A DNA stretch of 13,094 bases from Euryarchaeota archaeon UBA242 (lineage in GTDB: Archaea > Thermoplasmatota > Poseidoniia > Poseidoniales > Poseidoniaceae): contig DAJY01000012.1 of the NCBI GenBank assembly GCA_002499015.1, forward strand, positions 1-13,094, read 5' to 3'. Every line of letters starts with the position of its first letter. Position 1 is the stretch's first letter. Below the pieces are notes generated by a model, which had not been told where the DNA came from, did not search any database, and saw only the letters and a list, made by a program, of their open reading frames with translations. The position numbers and the translations under genes were made by a program. Shown piece after piece: positions 1 to 7,517 of this stretch.

Positions 1-2
1 CC

Positions 3-1019
3 AATTCCTCAACTAATGTGGAATGTGACAATTATTATCCTGGCTATAATGGTCTAATGGAAGAGGGTTTTGTTGTGTATAATGGCGAAGTCTACTTTTT
101 CGTTAATCCATCCGGAGACTATGTGAACAATCTTTGGAAATCGAACGGAACCATATCCGGAACAGTCGAAGTTGAAAATCTCACTTCCGTTGTATACATA
201 GACCAACCGACACTGCTCTTTGCAGGGCATTCTCATCTTTTCTTTTGGGGACAAACTCCTAATGGAAACGGAACCAGTCAAACCTACCCGTATGCATTGT
301 TTAGATCTAATGGCCAACCCAACGGAACAGTAATCTTCAACACGTACGGCACAGACCCTTCCGAGAGCGAATTGCAAGTTCCGATAAATGTTGCAAACAA
401 TCAAACCGTCATGGCAGCACTTGAGGGTGGTGTCATTTGGTGTACTGACGGCACACTTTCAGGGACAATTGAAATATTCAATCAATCATCAGGCTCGTAT
501 CACCCCTATGTAGGTGGGCCATCGGGCAACGCTGCGTACTTTTACTCCAACTCAACCTATTGGCAAACGGACTGCACCGTCAACGGCACATTACCCGTCA
601 CCGGAAATGTCAATCTTTCGATAACTGACTCGCGGTTACAGTCATCTAATCTGCAACAAATTGGAACGGATTTATATTACTTAGATGAAAATGTCACAAC
701 CAATCAAGTAGTCATTGTTAGAAAGAGCCTCATTTTGAACACAACAACACTCATTCCATTTAACCCAGGGAGCGGGAGCTGGGAGCTCCATGTGTTCAAC
801 GGAAAACTCTACTTTGCGCACACCGACGGGTTCGGGACAGAATTGTGGACATATGATCCAGTTAGCGGAACCATGTCTCAACATGCAAATCTCGGAGTAG
901 GGTCAACGAATTCTTTTCCAGAGGGGTTCATTTCCAACACTAACTACCTCTTTTTCATCGACACTAACAATGACCTCTACACTACAGGATTGGTCGATTT
1001 GAAAATCATCTACGAATAG
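3..1019 (+). CDS. Surface/secreted repeat protein, 'LWxSDGTxxGT' type (5'-truncated)
   Basis: The reading frame is open to the left edge, with codons for N-S-S-T-N before the GTG at 18, so this is the 3' end of a longer gene; that GTG is unlikely to be the true start. Counting from it, about 333 residues are visible. At least five degenerate repeats are seen: LWKSNGTISGT (39-49), LFRSNGQPNGT (94-104), IWCTDGTLSGT (140-150), YWQTDCTVNGT (181-191) and a divergent one near 276-285 (ELWTYDPVSGT). Between them are aromatic-rich strands such as GKLYFAH and NYLFFID. This pattern is known from large extracellular proteins of marine prokaryotes and probably forms beta-propeller-like blades (inference). 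About eleven N-x-S/T sequons fit an exported, N-glycosylated archaeal protein. The visible part has no membrane anchor and ends in a short charged tail. The ligand or function is unknown. It is convergent with the ATPase gene that ends at 1135. Confidence 0.8.
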   Translation, partial: NSSTNVECDNYYPGYNGLMEEGFVVYNGEVYFFVNPSGDYVNNLWKSNGTISGTVEVENLTSVVYIDQPTLLFAGHSHLFFWGQTPNGNGTSQTYPYALFRSNGQPNGTVIFNTYGTDPSESELQVPINVANNQTVMAALEGGVIWCTDGTLSGTIEIFNQSSGSYHPYVGGPSGNAAYFYSNSTYWQTDCTVNGTLPVTGNVNLSITDSRLQSSNLQQIGTDLYYLDENVTTNQVVIVRKSLILNTTTLIPFNPGSGSWELHVFNGKLYFAHTDGFGTELWTYDPVSGTMSQHANLGVGSTNSFPEGFISNTNYLFFIDTNNDLYTTGLVDLKIIYE

Positions 1020-1037
1020 GTGTTCATGATCATACAT

Positions 1038-1058
1038 CTGCAAGGGGGGCCCTTGTAG
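1038..1058. terminator. Short hairpin in convergent intergenic region, possible terminator
   Basis: CTGCAAGGG (1038-1046) pairs with CCCTTGTAG (1050-1058), with one G-T pair, around a GGG loop. It lies 18 bases after the stop of the surface-protein gene and 77 bases after the stop of the opposing ATPase gene, so it could act for either strand. No clear T-run follows on either strand, and archaeal terminators usually depend on T-tracts, so the role is uncertain. The same 115-base gap also holds an ATGATCAT palindrome (1026-1033) and a CACGCGTG palindrome (1098-1105) framed by CGACA (1086-1090) and TGTCG (1108-1112). Confidence 0.35.
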
Positions 1059-1134
1059 CCGTATATGTTTACAACCGTACCGAAGCGACATACATCTCAC
1101 GCGTGGGTGTCGTAAGGGTAATTTGTTAATTCTC

Positions 1135-3858
1135 TCACAGTTTAATGTGGTGATCTACGGTTCCAGCAGTGCTGCCAGTAGTGTAATCTTCTGCATGACA
1201 AGTGAAAACTAATACCTGATGCTCCCCTTTAGAGATCAATCCATTCAAATGGCTGAGAATTTTTTCTCGACGTAATCTATCACTATTGACAAGTGGGTCA
1301 TCTAAAGCAAAACAAAGCGAGGTCTCCTCTTCATCCGAAATTATTCGAATAAGTGCTAACCTATACAACAGATTAAGTTGTTCCCTTGTACCATATGACT
1401 CCCATTCAAACTTAATTTTAGAGCGACCCGTACGAACCAAAGACTGTGGAAAACCATCTTTATTCAGGATTATTTTTGCTCCATTTCCATAGAGGTGCCC
1501 TGCTACTTGATTGATGATTGTTTGTAGCACAGGATATATCGATTCCATTTTATCTTCTTTTAGATTTTCAAGGGATTGTTGAAGCAAGACAATAGCCTTT
1601 GTTTTCAATACTTCAAGTTCTAACTCATCTTTAGCTAATTCCAATTTTTCTTCTGCCTCAGCATATTTTGAATAATCAGATTCCTTTATTATGTGATCAA
1701 TCAATGTTTTACATTCTGTAATTTCACTACCTATTCGATTGCGATTTTCACTGCCCTTTCTTATGTTGCTAGCCTTTTTACGGGCTCCGTCCTCTTCAGT
1801 CTCCTTTGATGAGGTTAATGGGTCAGAAACCGCTTTAGCTTCCTCAAACGTCTTCCGGTTAATTGCTAATTTCTCAACAAGTTCGGAATCATTGATGTAT
1901 AGTTTTCTGTGCTCTTCGAGTTTACCATTTAACTCAGAGTTATCTTTTTCATTCAACTGAACTTTATCTTCTAAATTTTTAGTAGAGGTTTGGAGACCGC
2001 CTAGTTCTTTACCTAGGTCGTCACGAATTTCTTCGTTTGCATTCTGTATTGCTCCGAGTTGGTTTCTTTTTGAAAACAGTTCAGTTAACTCGCTCTCTGG
2101 CTCCTTAGATTTTGGTTTCTTTTTGCGGTCTTTGAGTTTATTTTCTGAGTCCAATTTGCTTCTCTCGATTTCTTCTTTACTGCGAAATTTGTTGTTTTTG
2201 ATATCATTCAAACCTTCCTCAAGTTTATCGAATTTCTCCTGTCTAATTCTTAGCTCTCCTGTTCCTTCTACACCTAGTGAAGTGAAAATCTCATTCAATT
2301 GTGATTCTAATTCATCTATGCTTTTACTTTCTTCAGGATTCGATATTGAGATGATGACCTTATTTTTAGAGTCAGTCATAACAAGAGAAGATTTTATTTT
2401 ACCACTCTTCTCTTTAAACTCCTCTCCATCCACCTTGAGTTCATAGCCACTAGGAACGTTGGATTTGTTTAAATCCCAGGGCGAAAGACGCCCTTTCGCC
2501 ACACTAATTTCATTTCGTAATTCATTGATTTTGCTCCACTGGTCGGTTGATGCTGGATTTATTTTTCTCATCACTTGCTCTATATCAACAATTTTTTTGT
2601 TATTCTCATCAATCTTCTTTAACTCATCGTCACAATCTGTCATAATTGTTTGTAAGTCTTGCCGATATGAATCGTCACCTTTGTAATCAATCCAACTATC
2701 TAGTTCTGAAATTTGAGTTTTGACTTCATCCATCTTCTTTTTTGATGTTTCGTATTTTTCTTCGCACTTCTGGAGGTTTTCATTTTCTGAAGTTAATTTT
2801 GATTTATTTACCTCAATCTCGGTTTTTAGTTCATTTATTTGCTTTTTTATCGACTCTCTGTCATTTTGCAATTGTTTTGATTCTTCAAGTTCCTTGCTTG
2901 CAGATGATGTTTTCTTTTCGGCAGATTCTCTTTTCTCTCTATGCTCTTCTGCGGATTCTTCCAGTTTTTTTGCCAACTCATCTAAATTTTCACCCTCAGA
3001 GTCTGATTCTTGTTCCGATCTTAAAGATTCTAACTTGGCATAATGTTCTTGCAATTTCGACTCAGTAATTTTGTAATTATCCACAGATTCCCAAAGTACT
3101 CTTGCTGCTTTGAATTTGGATTCTAATTTTTTATTAGCAGCCATATTGATAGCAACGTTGTTTTCTAAGTCAAATTTAAAATCAAACTTCACTTTTGTTA
3201 ACCTCTCGGTTCTTTCTCCATTTGCCCTTAGTATCAATTTTTCAAGGTCATTATTTGTCGTTAAAGTGTTCTTGTCAAGGCCTATATTTTTCAACACATC
3301 ATTAGTTTCGAATAACTCAACTAAACGGCCCTGTTCGGGGAACAAAAGTGACCCCATGTTGTTTCCTAGTATCTTTGTGACTTCTCCTTCAGAGAAACTT
3401 TTACCTTTACTTATTGCATCATTCAAAGGTGAGAAATTTCCATCTATTTTGTTGATTATTGATTCTTCACTTCCTGTAACTAATTGACGGCACTTTAAGA
3501 CTGCTTCATCAGTAATGTCTATTCTTTCATTTGTATCGAGATTAGTTAAGATTGCAACTCCATCTTTCGGTGTCTTGGAAAAAGTTTTCTCAATAATGTA
3601 TGTGCCTCCCTCAGCAACGAACTCAATCTTTACCTCGGGTTTATTTCCACTTCGCATGATAGATTCCAAACCTTTACCTCCAGGTCTTGAGAAGAGACCA
3701 AGAACGATAGCAAGTCGAAGACTTGTTTTTCCAGCACCGTTTTCTCCACTTATTAAGTTCAATCCGTTTTCGAAGTTGAAAACCTTCTTTGTTGAGTATG
3801 AACGGAAATTCTCTATTTCAATTGAATTGATTCTCTGGAGTGTCAAATTACTCACCAC
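1135..3858 (-). CDS. Rad50/SbcC/YhaN-like SMC-type ATPase lacking a zinc hook
   Basis: This is an ABC/SMC-type ATPase expected to team with the Mre11-like nuclease encoded just upstream and to act on DNA ends. Visible in the 907 residues are a Walker A GENGAGKTS (38-46), a Q-loop in LLFPEQGRL (Gln176), charged coiled coil from about 240 to 455 and 535 to 770, a signature segment SYGTREQLN (821-829), a Walker B/D-loop CFALDDPLVNSD (849-860) and a switch His in TCHAED (888). The C-terminal motifs, with Asp-Asp where Rad50 has Asp-Glu, resemble the YhaN branch (AAA_27) more than classical Rad50. The six cysteines are isolated and there is no CxxC, so no zinc hook; instead residues about 457-530 form a segment without heptad character. 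The length matches Rad50 (850-1000). The start is GTG at 3858 (a second GTG follows at 3855); it overlaps the nuclease gene by 11 bases, and GGTGGTGAG there serves as ribosome binding site. Whether it is called rad50 or yhaN-like is open. Confidence 0.88.
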   Translation of the reverse strand: MVSNLTLQRINSIEIENFRSYSTKKVFNFENGLNLISGENGAGKTSLRLAIVLGLFSRPGGKGLESIMRSGNKPEVKIEFVAEGGTYIIEKTFSKTPKDGVAILTNLDTNERIDITDEAVLKCRQLVTGSEESIINKIDGNFSPLNDAISKGKSFSEGEVTKILGNNMGSLLFPEQGRLVELFETNDVLKNIGLDKNTLTTNNDLEKLILRANGERTERLTKVKFDFKFDLENNVAINMAANKKLESKFKAARVLWESVDNYKITESKLQEHYAKLESLRSEQESDSEGENLDELAKKLEESAEEHREKRESAEKKTSSASKELEESKQLQNDRESIKKQINELKTEIEVNKSKLTSENENLQKCEEKYETSKKKMDEVKTQISELDSWIDYKGDDSYRQDLQTIMTDCDDELKKIDENNKKIVDIEQVMRKINPASTDQWSKINELRNEISVAKGRLSPWDLNKSNVPSGYELKVDGEEFKEKSGKIKSSLVMTDSKNKVIISISNPEESKSIDELESQLNEIFTSLGVEGTGELRIRQEKFDKLEEGLNDIKNNKFRSKEEIERSKLDSENKLKDRKKKPKSKEPESELTELFSKRNQLGAIQNANEEIRDDLGKELGGLQTSTKNLEDKVQLNEKDNSELNGKLEEHRKLYINDSELVEKLAINRKTFEEAKAVSDPLTSSKETEEDGARKKASNIRKGSENRNRIGSEITECKTLIDHIIKESDYSKYAEAEEKLELAKDELELEVLKTKAIVLLQQSLENLKEDKMESIYPVLQTIINQVAGHLYGNGAKIILNKDGFPQSLVRTGRSKIKFEWESYGTREQLNLLYRLALIRIISDEEETSLCFALDDPLVNSDRLRREKILSHLNGLISKGEHQVLVFTCHAEDYTTGSTAGTVDHHIKL

Positions 3859-4993
3859 CTAGTTCTTGTCTTGCGTATTTGTAGAGTAACTTGATTGCTA
3901 AATCCTTGATCTCTTTAGCCTCTTCAGATGCATTAATTGTTTCAGAAATTTGATTTATCATGTTCTCTGATTTATCTAAGTTGGTCGGTAAAATACTCAG
4001 TTTATCTTTGAACATTATTTTATTATTATTAGATTTCAAGTCATTCACTGCAATTTCTAATCGATTGTAATCCTCTTCTTTAACCCATCCAGATGCGATA
4101 ATTCGAATTATCAAGTTGTATTCAGAATATTGCTCGATTAATTCTGAGATTGAATCTATTTCGCTTTCAAAATATTCATTTTCATAACTTTCATCGAACT
4201 CAATTGACTTGTTGATAAAACAATTTTTCCCAACTTCAATAGGGGTTGTTTTTGGATCCTTTGAAACCTCTAAATCACACATAAGAACTCTGCCTATCTT
4301 GTTGTTGGATAAGTTCTGTGCTTCAGGAGCCCATGTATACCACAATCTGTTGTCGGGTTGAGCCATTGGTGAATTCTCTTCATCTCCTTTGGGTTGGTGC
4401 CAATCACCAAGTAAGGCGATGTCCAAATTTTTGTCGATTGCTAGTGTAGGCTCGAGATTTTTGATTCTTGCATCATCACCTTCTCCAAAATTCACAATCG
4501 CGCCGTGGAATAAACCGATTCTAACTCCATCGTTCTTGTTCCTTTCAGGAATCCATCCAACTTGGTCGGAATTGTCAAATCTAGCATTGAGCACTCCGGG
4601 GTAAATTGTGCAACCTAAATTCTCAATATGATGCGGCTCACGGGTTTTATGAATTATGATATCCGATTGATTACCCAACTCACGATTAAGTTTCCACAGA
4701 CAGGTTTCTTGTGATGAATCTAATGCGTCATGATTACCTGAGATAATATGTATTGGAATTTTTGTTTTCTTCAACATCTCTGCTGTTCTCTCAATTAATT
4801 CCCATGAAGCCTCTGGACGATCAAATAAATCCCCACAGATTACAATTATGTCAGCACCATGTTCAGGAGCAATTTCAGTTACTATTTTCTCCGCAGTCAA
4901 GAATAGTTGTTCCCTAAAAATATGAGATTGCTCACCAGCTCCGCTAATTGCTTTGCCTAATTGCCAGTCTGCAGTGGCCAACACTCTCACCAT
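3848..4993 (-). CDS. Mre11/SbcD/YhaO-like DNA-end nuclease (metallophosphoesterase)
   Basis: This is a calcineurin-like metallophosphoesterase, 381 residues, probably the nuclease partner of the ATPase that follows. The motifs in order are ADWQLGK (Asp9, Gln11), GDLFD (54-58), GNHD (86-89, with Asn87 and His88), LFHGAI (His163) and LGDWH (Asp197, His199). These correspond to the two-metal site of Mre11. Two positions differ from the textbook Mre11 site: Gln11 where the first motif has His, and Asp197 where the GHxH motif has its first His. As far as I recall, the 'ADWQLG' form is common in a bacterial SbcD-like subfamily, so this is probably a subfamily trait rather than decay. The C-terminal third (about 245-381) is charged and helical and would hold the capping and ATPase-binding parts. 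Start: ATG at 4993, no strong Shine-Dalgarno upstream, suggesting a leaderless mRNA. It is first in the operon; herA and nurA, frequent neighbours of archaeal mre11-rad50, are not next to it. Confidence 0.9.
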   Translation of the reverse strand: MVRVLATADWQLGKAISGAGEQSHIFREQLFLTAEKIVTEIAPEHGADIIVICGDLFDRPEASWELIERTAEMLKKTKIPIHIISGNHDALDSSQETCLWKLNRELGNQSDIIIHKTREPHHIENLGCTIYPGVLNARFDNSDQVGWIPERNKNDGVRIGLFHGAIVNFGEGDDARIKNLEPTLAIDKNLDIALLGDWHQPKGDEENSPMAQPDNRLWYTWAPEAQNLSNNKIGRVLMCDLEVSKDPKTTPIEVGKNCFINKSIEFDESYENEYFESEIDSISELIEQYSEYNLIIRIIASGWVKEEDYNRLEIAVNDLKSNNNKIMFKDKLSILPTNLDKSENMINQISETINASEEAKEIKDLAIKLLYKYARQELGGE

Positions 4994-5015
4994 GCACGCG
5001 ACTCTTGATTACCAT

Positions 5016-5023
5016 CATATTAA
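5016..5023 (-). promoter_or_regulatory. Candidate TATA box for the mre11-like/rad50-like operon
   Basis: Read on the minus strand this is TTAATATG, 23-30 bases before the nuclease ATG. That is the spacing expected when an archaeal transcript starts at or next to the start codon, and it fits the lack of a Shine-Dalgarno sequence there. An alternative AT-rich element, AAATATTT, lies further out at 5041-5048 and would give a leader of about 25 bases. The assignment rests on position and composition only. Confidence 0.35.
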
Positions 5024-5155
5024 CCCAACGGATTCATATGAAATATTTGGTTATTGTAATGATTAGTCAACCGACATATCATTTCCATGAAATCGCAAGG
5101 GTTCTGTCAAACCCCTCAAGACATTATGGAAGAGTACAATGGGTGTTCAGTCCCC

Positions 5156-5167
5156 CAGTGTACACTG
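5156..5167. promoter_or_regulatory. 12-base perfect palindrome CAGTGTACACTG, candidate operator
   Basis: CAGTGTACACTG is identical to its reverse complement. It sits near the middle of the divergent region, 163 bases from the nuclease start and 232 bases from the top6B start. A dimeric helix-turn-helix protein could bind it, and the ArsR-type regulator at 9840 is one local candidate, but nothing in the sequence ties the two together. I saw no second full copy in the window. Confidence 0.4.
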
Positions 5168-5187
5168 CCTACCCTATGATTCTCCAC

Positions 5188-5215
5188 CTGAGCAGAGGGT
5201 TAGCAAAGGGCTCAG
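5188..5215. repeat. Inverted repeat CTGAGC-N16-GCTCAG
   Basis: CTGAGC (5188-5193) and GCTCAG (5210-5215) are exact reverse complements separated by 16 bases, just to the right of the 12-base palindrome. It may be part of an operator or a stem in a leader RNA. A six-base match could also be chance, so only the symmetry is asserted. Confidence 0.35.
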
Positions 5216-5386
5216 TTAATCTCTATCCCTCCGACTACCTGTAATGTAAAGCGGTCCCCTTACGATTTCAACGTTATCAAAAGACAATCATCCAAGATAT
5301 TGACCCCCATTCGTTAAGAACCGTCGTAGGGGCAGGCTATTTGTCTGCTGGCCCGAAGTCATTAGGACTGAGGAGGACCAAGAGGC

Positions 5387-5391
5387 GGAGG
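5387..5391 (+). promoter_or_regulatory. Ribosome binding site of top6B
   Basis: GGAGG lies 8 bases before the ATG at 5400, ideal Shine-Dalgarno spacing, and fixes that ATG as the start. A second GGAGG at 5372-5376 is too far away. The protein N-terminus also matches the usual start of TopoVI-B. Confidence 0.7.
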
Positions 5392-5399
5392 ACCTTCCA

Positions 5400-7517
5400 A
5401 TGGGCATTGCACAGAAACTAGCAGACAACCAAAAACAAGTAGCCATTTCTGAATTTTTTGAAAAGAATAAGCATTTTCTTGGTTTTGATTCCCTCGCCCG
5501 CTCACTTATTACTGCAGTAAAGGAATCCGTTGACAACTCTCTTGACGCTTGTGAAGAAGCGAGAATGTTACCAACTTTGAGAATTCAAATCAATAAAATC
5601 AATGCTGATAAAGATATTATTGAAATGAAAACTACCGATAATGGACCTGGTATTCCACAACAAAGTGTTGAAAAGGTATTTGGTCAACTTTTGTTCGGAT
5701 CAAGGTTTCATGCTATTCGACAATCGAGAGGACAACAAGGAATCGGAATCACAGGGGTTGTAATGTATAGTCAATTGACTACAGGAAGGCCAACGCATGT
5801 ACGCTCAAAAATTGCCACTGAAGCAACAGCATCAGTAGTTGATATTGGATTGGATACTAGAAAAAACAAGGCTACAAAATCTAATGCTGCTAGGGAAATA
5901 TGGGAAGATGAAAATGGTCAACTGGTCGAGCATGGATTAGAGATCACTTGCAGAATGGAGGCAAAATATCAGAAAGGTCGCCAATCTGTTTGGCAATATC
6001 TCAGAATGACCAGCATCGTCAATCCTCATGCAGATATTACATTCATCGACCCAGAAGGTGAAGTTCATCACTGGCCGAGAGTTACTGAAAGGCTACCTAG
6101 AATAGTTGAGAGCATCAAACCTCATCCTCAAGGAATTCATTTAGGACAATTACAACGGATGTGTAATGAATCTGAAGATTCACGGATGACTGTTTTCTTG
6201 AGGGGGAGTTTTTCTGGAGTTTCATCCCGTTCTGCTAAAGAACTGTGTGAAGCATCAGAAATTGGTGAAAATACAAAACCAAAAGGGCTCAAACCAGAAC
6301 AAATTAGATCACTCTTAGATGCGATGCAAGGTGAGAAAACTATTGCTGGGAAAGCAGTTAAACTACTAAATCCGCCAACAAATTGTTTGTCACCAATTGA
6401 AGAGATGCTCATTAAAAAGGGCCTTTCAAAAACAATTGACTCGAGATTTATTACCACTATGACGAGGATTCCCACGGTGGCCAATGGTAATCCTTACCAG
6501 GTTGAAGTCGGATTGATTTTTGGCGGCTCAATGGCTGCAGATAAGCACGTCGAGGTATTGCGATTCGCCAATAGAGTTCCTTTGATGTACCAACAGGGTG
6601 GATGCTTGCTAACCAAAGCAATTGAAGCGGTCAATTGGAGGCAATATGGCCTTGAACAAGCTGGAGGAAAGGGTTTGCCAAAGGGTCCTGCTGCAATACT
6701 TGTCCATCTTGCAAGCACCAATGTTCAATTCACTTCGGAAGCAAAGGAAGCGCTTGCTGATAATGCCGAAGTCATGGAAGAAGCAAGAAAAGCCATTATG
6801 GAAATGGGTAGAGGATTGAAAAAGCATCTAATGAAGAGGAAAAAGATGGCGAAAACTCAAGAAAAGTTTGAGTTAATCAATGATATTTTACCTGCAATCG
6901 CTGAGAAATCTGCTCAAATCCTTGACCGCCCTATTCCCGATTTAGCCGGTTCGATTACCAAAATCATGTCTGCTGTAATCAGTGAAACTCAAACCACTTG
7001 GAATAAAGAAACCAAGATGACTGATGTTTCTGTTGTATTATTCAATTATACTAGTAGGGCACGTTCCTATACAATATTGTGTACATGGCCTGAGAAATTC
7101 GGTGCAACCCTTGACAATAACGAGATGGGTGGTAGAAAGGAAGCAACAGGTGTTTGGGCATGGAAACTGGCAACATTAGAGCCTGGGAAAAGGATTACAA
7201 TCAGTTACTCTTTGGGTGGATTAGAAAAGGGAGATTGGACTGAAACTGATGTATTCTATCGCGGTTCACAGGAAGTGATTGGTGCTACAAAGATGGATGA
7301 GAAATTCTTGGATGAAATTAGACGGCAAGAGAAGGCCTTGAAGAAAGCTGGCATGGACATAATAGAAACACGCGATAATGAAAGTTTATTGGATTTTGAA
7401 TCTGATGATGATGAATCTTTTGATATCGAACCTACAGAGGTAGTATCCAATTCATTTGAGCAACCAACTGTTGAGGCCCCCGAAGGCCAACAAACTCTAT
7501 TCGGAGGTGGTAATTGA
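5400..7517 (+). CDS. top6B: DNA topoisomerase VI subunit B
   Basis: This is the ATP-binding subunit of the type IIB topoisomerase that relaxes and decatenates DNA through a transient double-strand break made by subunit A. The 705 residues show the GHKL fold motifs: N-box KESVDNSLDA (41-50; Glu42, Asn46), DNGPGIP (80-86), GQQGIGITG (111-119) and the switch lysine in TSEAKEAL (Lys449). A helix-two-turn-helix region (about 235-320) and the transducer domain (about 330-500) follow. Beyond the roughly 530-residue core of crenarchaeal Top6B come an Ig-like beta domain (about 540-625), as in larger euryarchaeal versions, then a charged helix and an acidic linker (about 655-690). The C-terminus is QQTLFGGGN, with a possible sliding-clamp-binding motif QxxLF. 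The start is fixed by a strong ribosome binding site. The stop overlaps the top6A start in TGATG. Confidence 0.97.
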   Translation: MGIAQKLADNQKQVAISEFFEKNKHFLGFDSLARSLITAVKESVDNSLDACEEARMLPTLRIQINKINADKDIIEMKTTDNGPGIPQQSVEKVFGQLLFGSRFHAIRQSRGQQGIGITGVVMYSQLTTGRPTHVRSKIATEATASVVDIGLDTRKNKATKSNAAREIWEDENGQLVEHGLEITCRMEAKYQKGRQSVWQYLRMTSIVNPHADITFIDPEGEVHHWPRVTERLPRIVESIKPHPQGIHLGQLQRMCNESEDSRMTVFLRGSFSGVSSRSAKELCEASEIGENTKPKGLKPEQIRSLLDAMQGEKTIAGKAVKLLNPPTNCLSPIEEMLIKKGLSKTIDSRFITTMTRIPTVANGNPYQVEVGLIFGGSMAADKHVEVLRFANRVPLMYQQGGCLLTKAIEAVNWRQYGLEQAGGKGLPKGPAAILVHLASTNVQFTSEAKEALADNAEVMEEARKAIMEMGRGLKKHLMKRKKMAKTQEKFELINDILPAIAEKSAQILDRPIPDLAGSITKIMSAVISETQTTWNKETKMTDVSVVLFNYTSRARSYTILCTWPEKFGATLDNNEMGGRKEATGVWAWKLATLEPGKRITISYSLGGLEKGDWTETDVFYRGSQEVIGATKMDEKFLDEIRRQEKALKKAGMDIIETRDNESLLDFESDDDESFDIEPTEVVSNSFEQPTVEAPEGQQTLFGGGN
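7503..7510 (+). promoter_or_regulatory. Ribosome binding site of top6A inside the top6B tail
   Basis: GGAGGTGG lies 6 bases before the ATG at 7517. It is formed by the glycine codons GGA GGT GGT that end top6B. It supports ATG 7517 rather than the in-frame TTG one codon earlier, and suggests coupled translation giving matched amounts of the two subunits. Confidence 0.65.

Larger units (their letters stand above)
4994..5399. other. Divergent intergenic control region between the nuclease operon and top6BA
   Basis: These 406 bases separate two oppositely transcribed operons, which is long compared with the other gaps in the window. I see a candidate TATA box for the minus-strand operon, a 12-base perfect palindrome, a 6-base inverted repeat and a strong ribosome binding site for top6B at the right edge. 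GGGTT/AACCC near 5099-5114 could form another small stem, but its loop does not match a tRNA T-arm and no tRNA could be assembled. A 68-codon plus-strand frame (ATG 5038 to stop 5244) is present, but has no visible ribosome binding site and no recognisable protein features. No convincing TATA box for top6B was found; an AT-rich stretch near 5336-5344 is the only weak option. Confidence 0.6.

Noticed and set aside
1286..3862. Several plus-strand frames of 68-125 codons opposite the Rad50-like gene
   Set aside because: They are rich in Ser, Phe and Leu as expected from the complement of Lys/Glu-rich coiled-coil codons, and lack ribosome binding sites; they are shadows.
5099..5114. GGGTT...AACCC stem resembling a tRNA T-arm
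   Set aside because: The loop is CTGTCA, not the TTCRANY type, and no acceptor or anticodon arms fit around it.
4948..5244. 98-codon plus-strand frame overlapping the start of the nuclease gene
   Set aside because: It begins antisense inside the nuclease gene, has no Shine-Dalgarno sequence and no recognisable domain. The shorter form from 5038 cannot be fully excluded, so it is mentioned only in the intergenic entry.
5288..5536. 82-codon minus-strand frame across the top6B start
   Set aside because: It overlaps the strong top6B start region and conserved GHKL codons on the other strand, and shows no features of its own.
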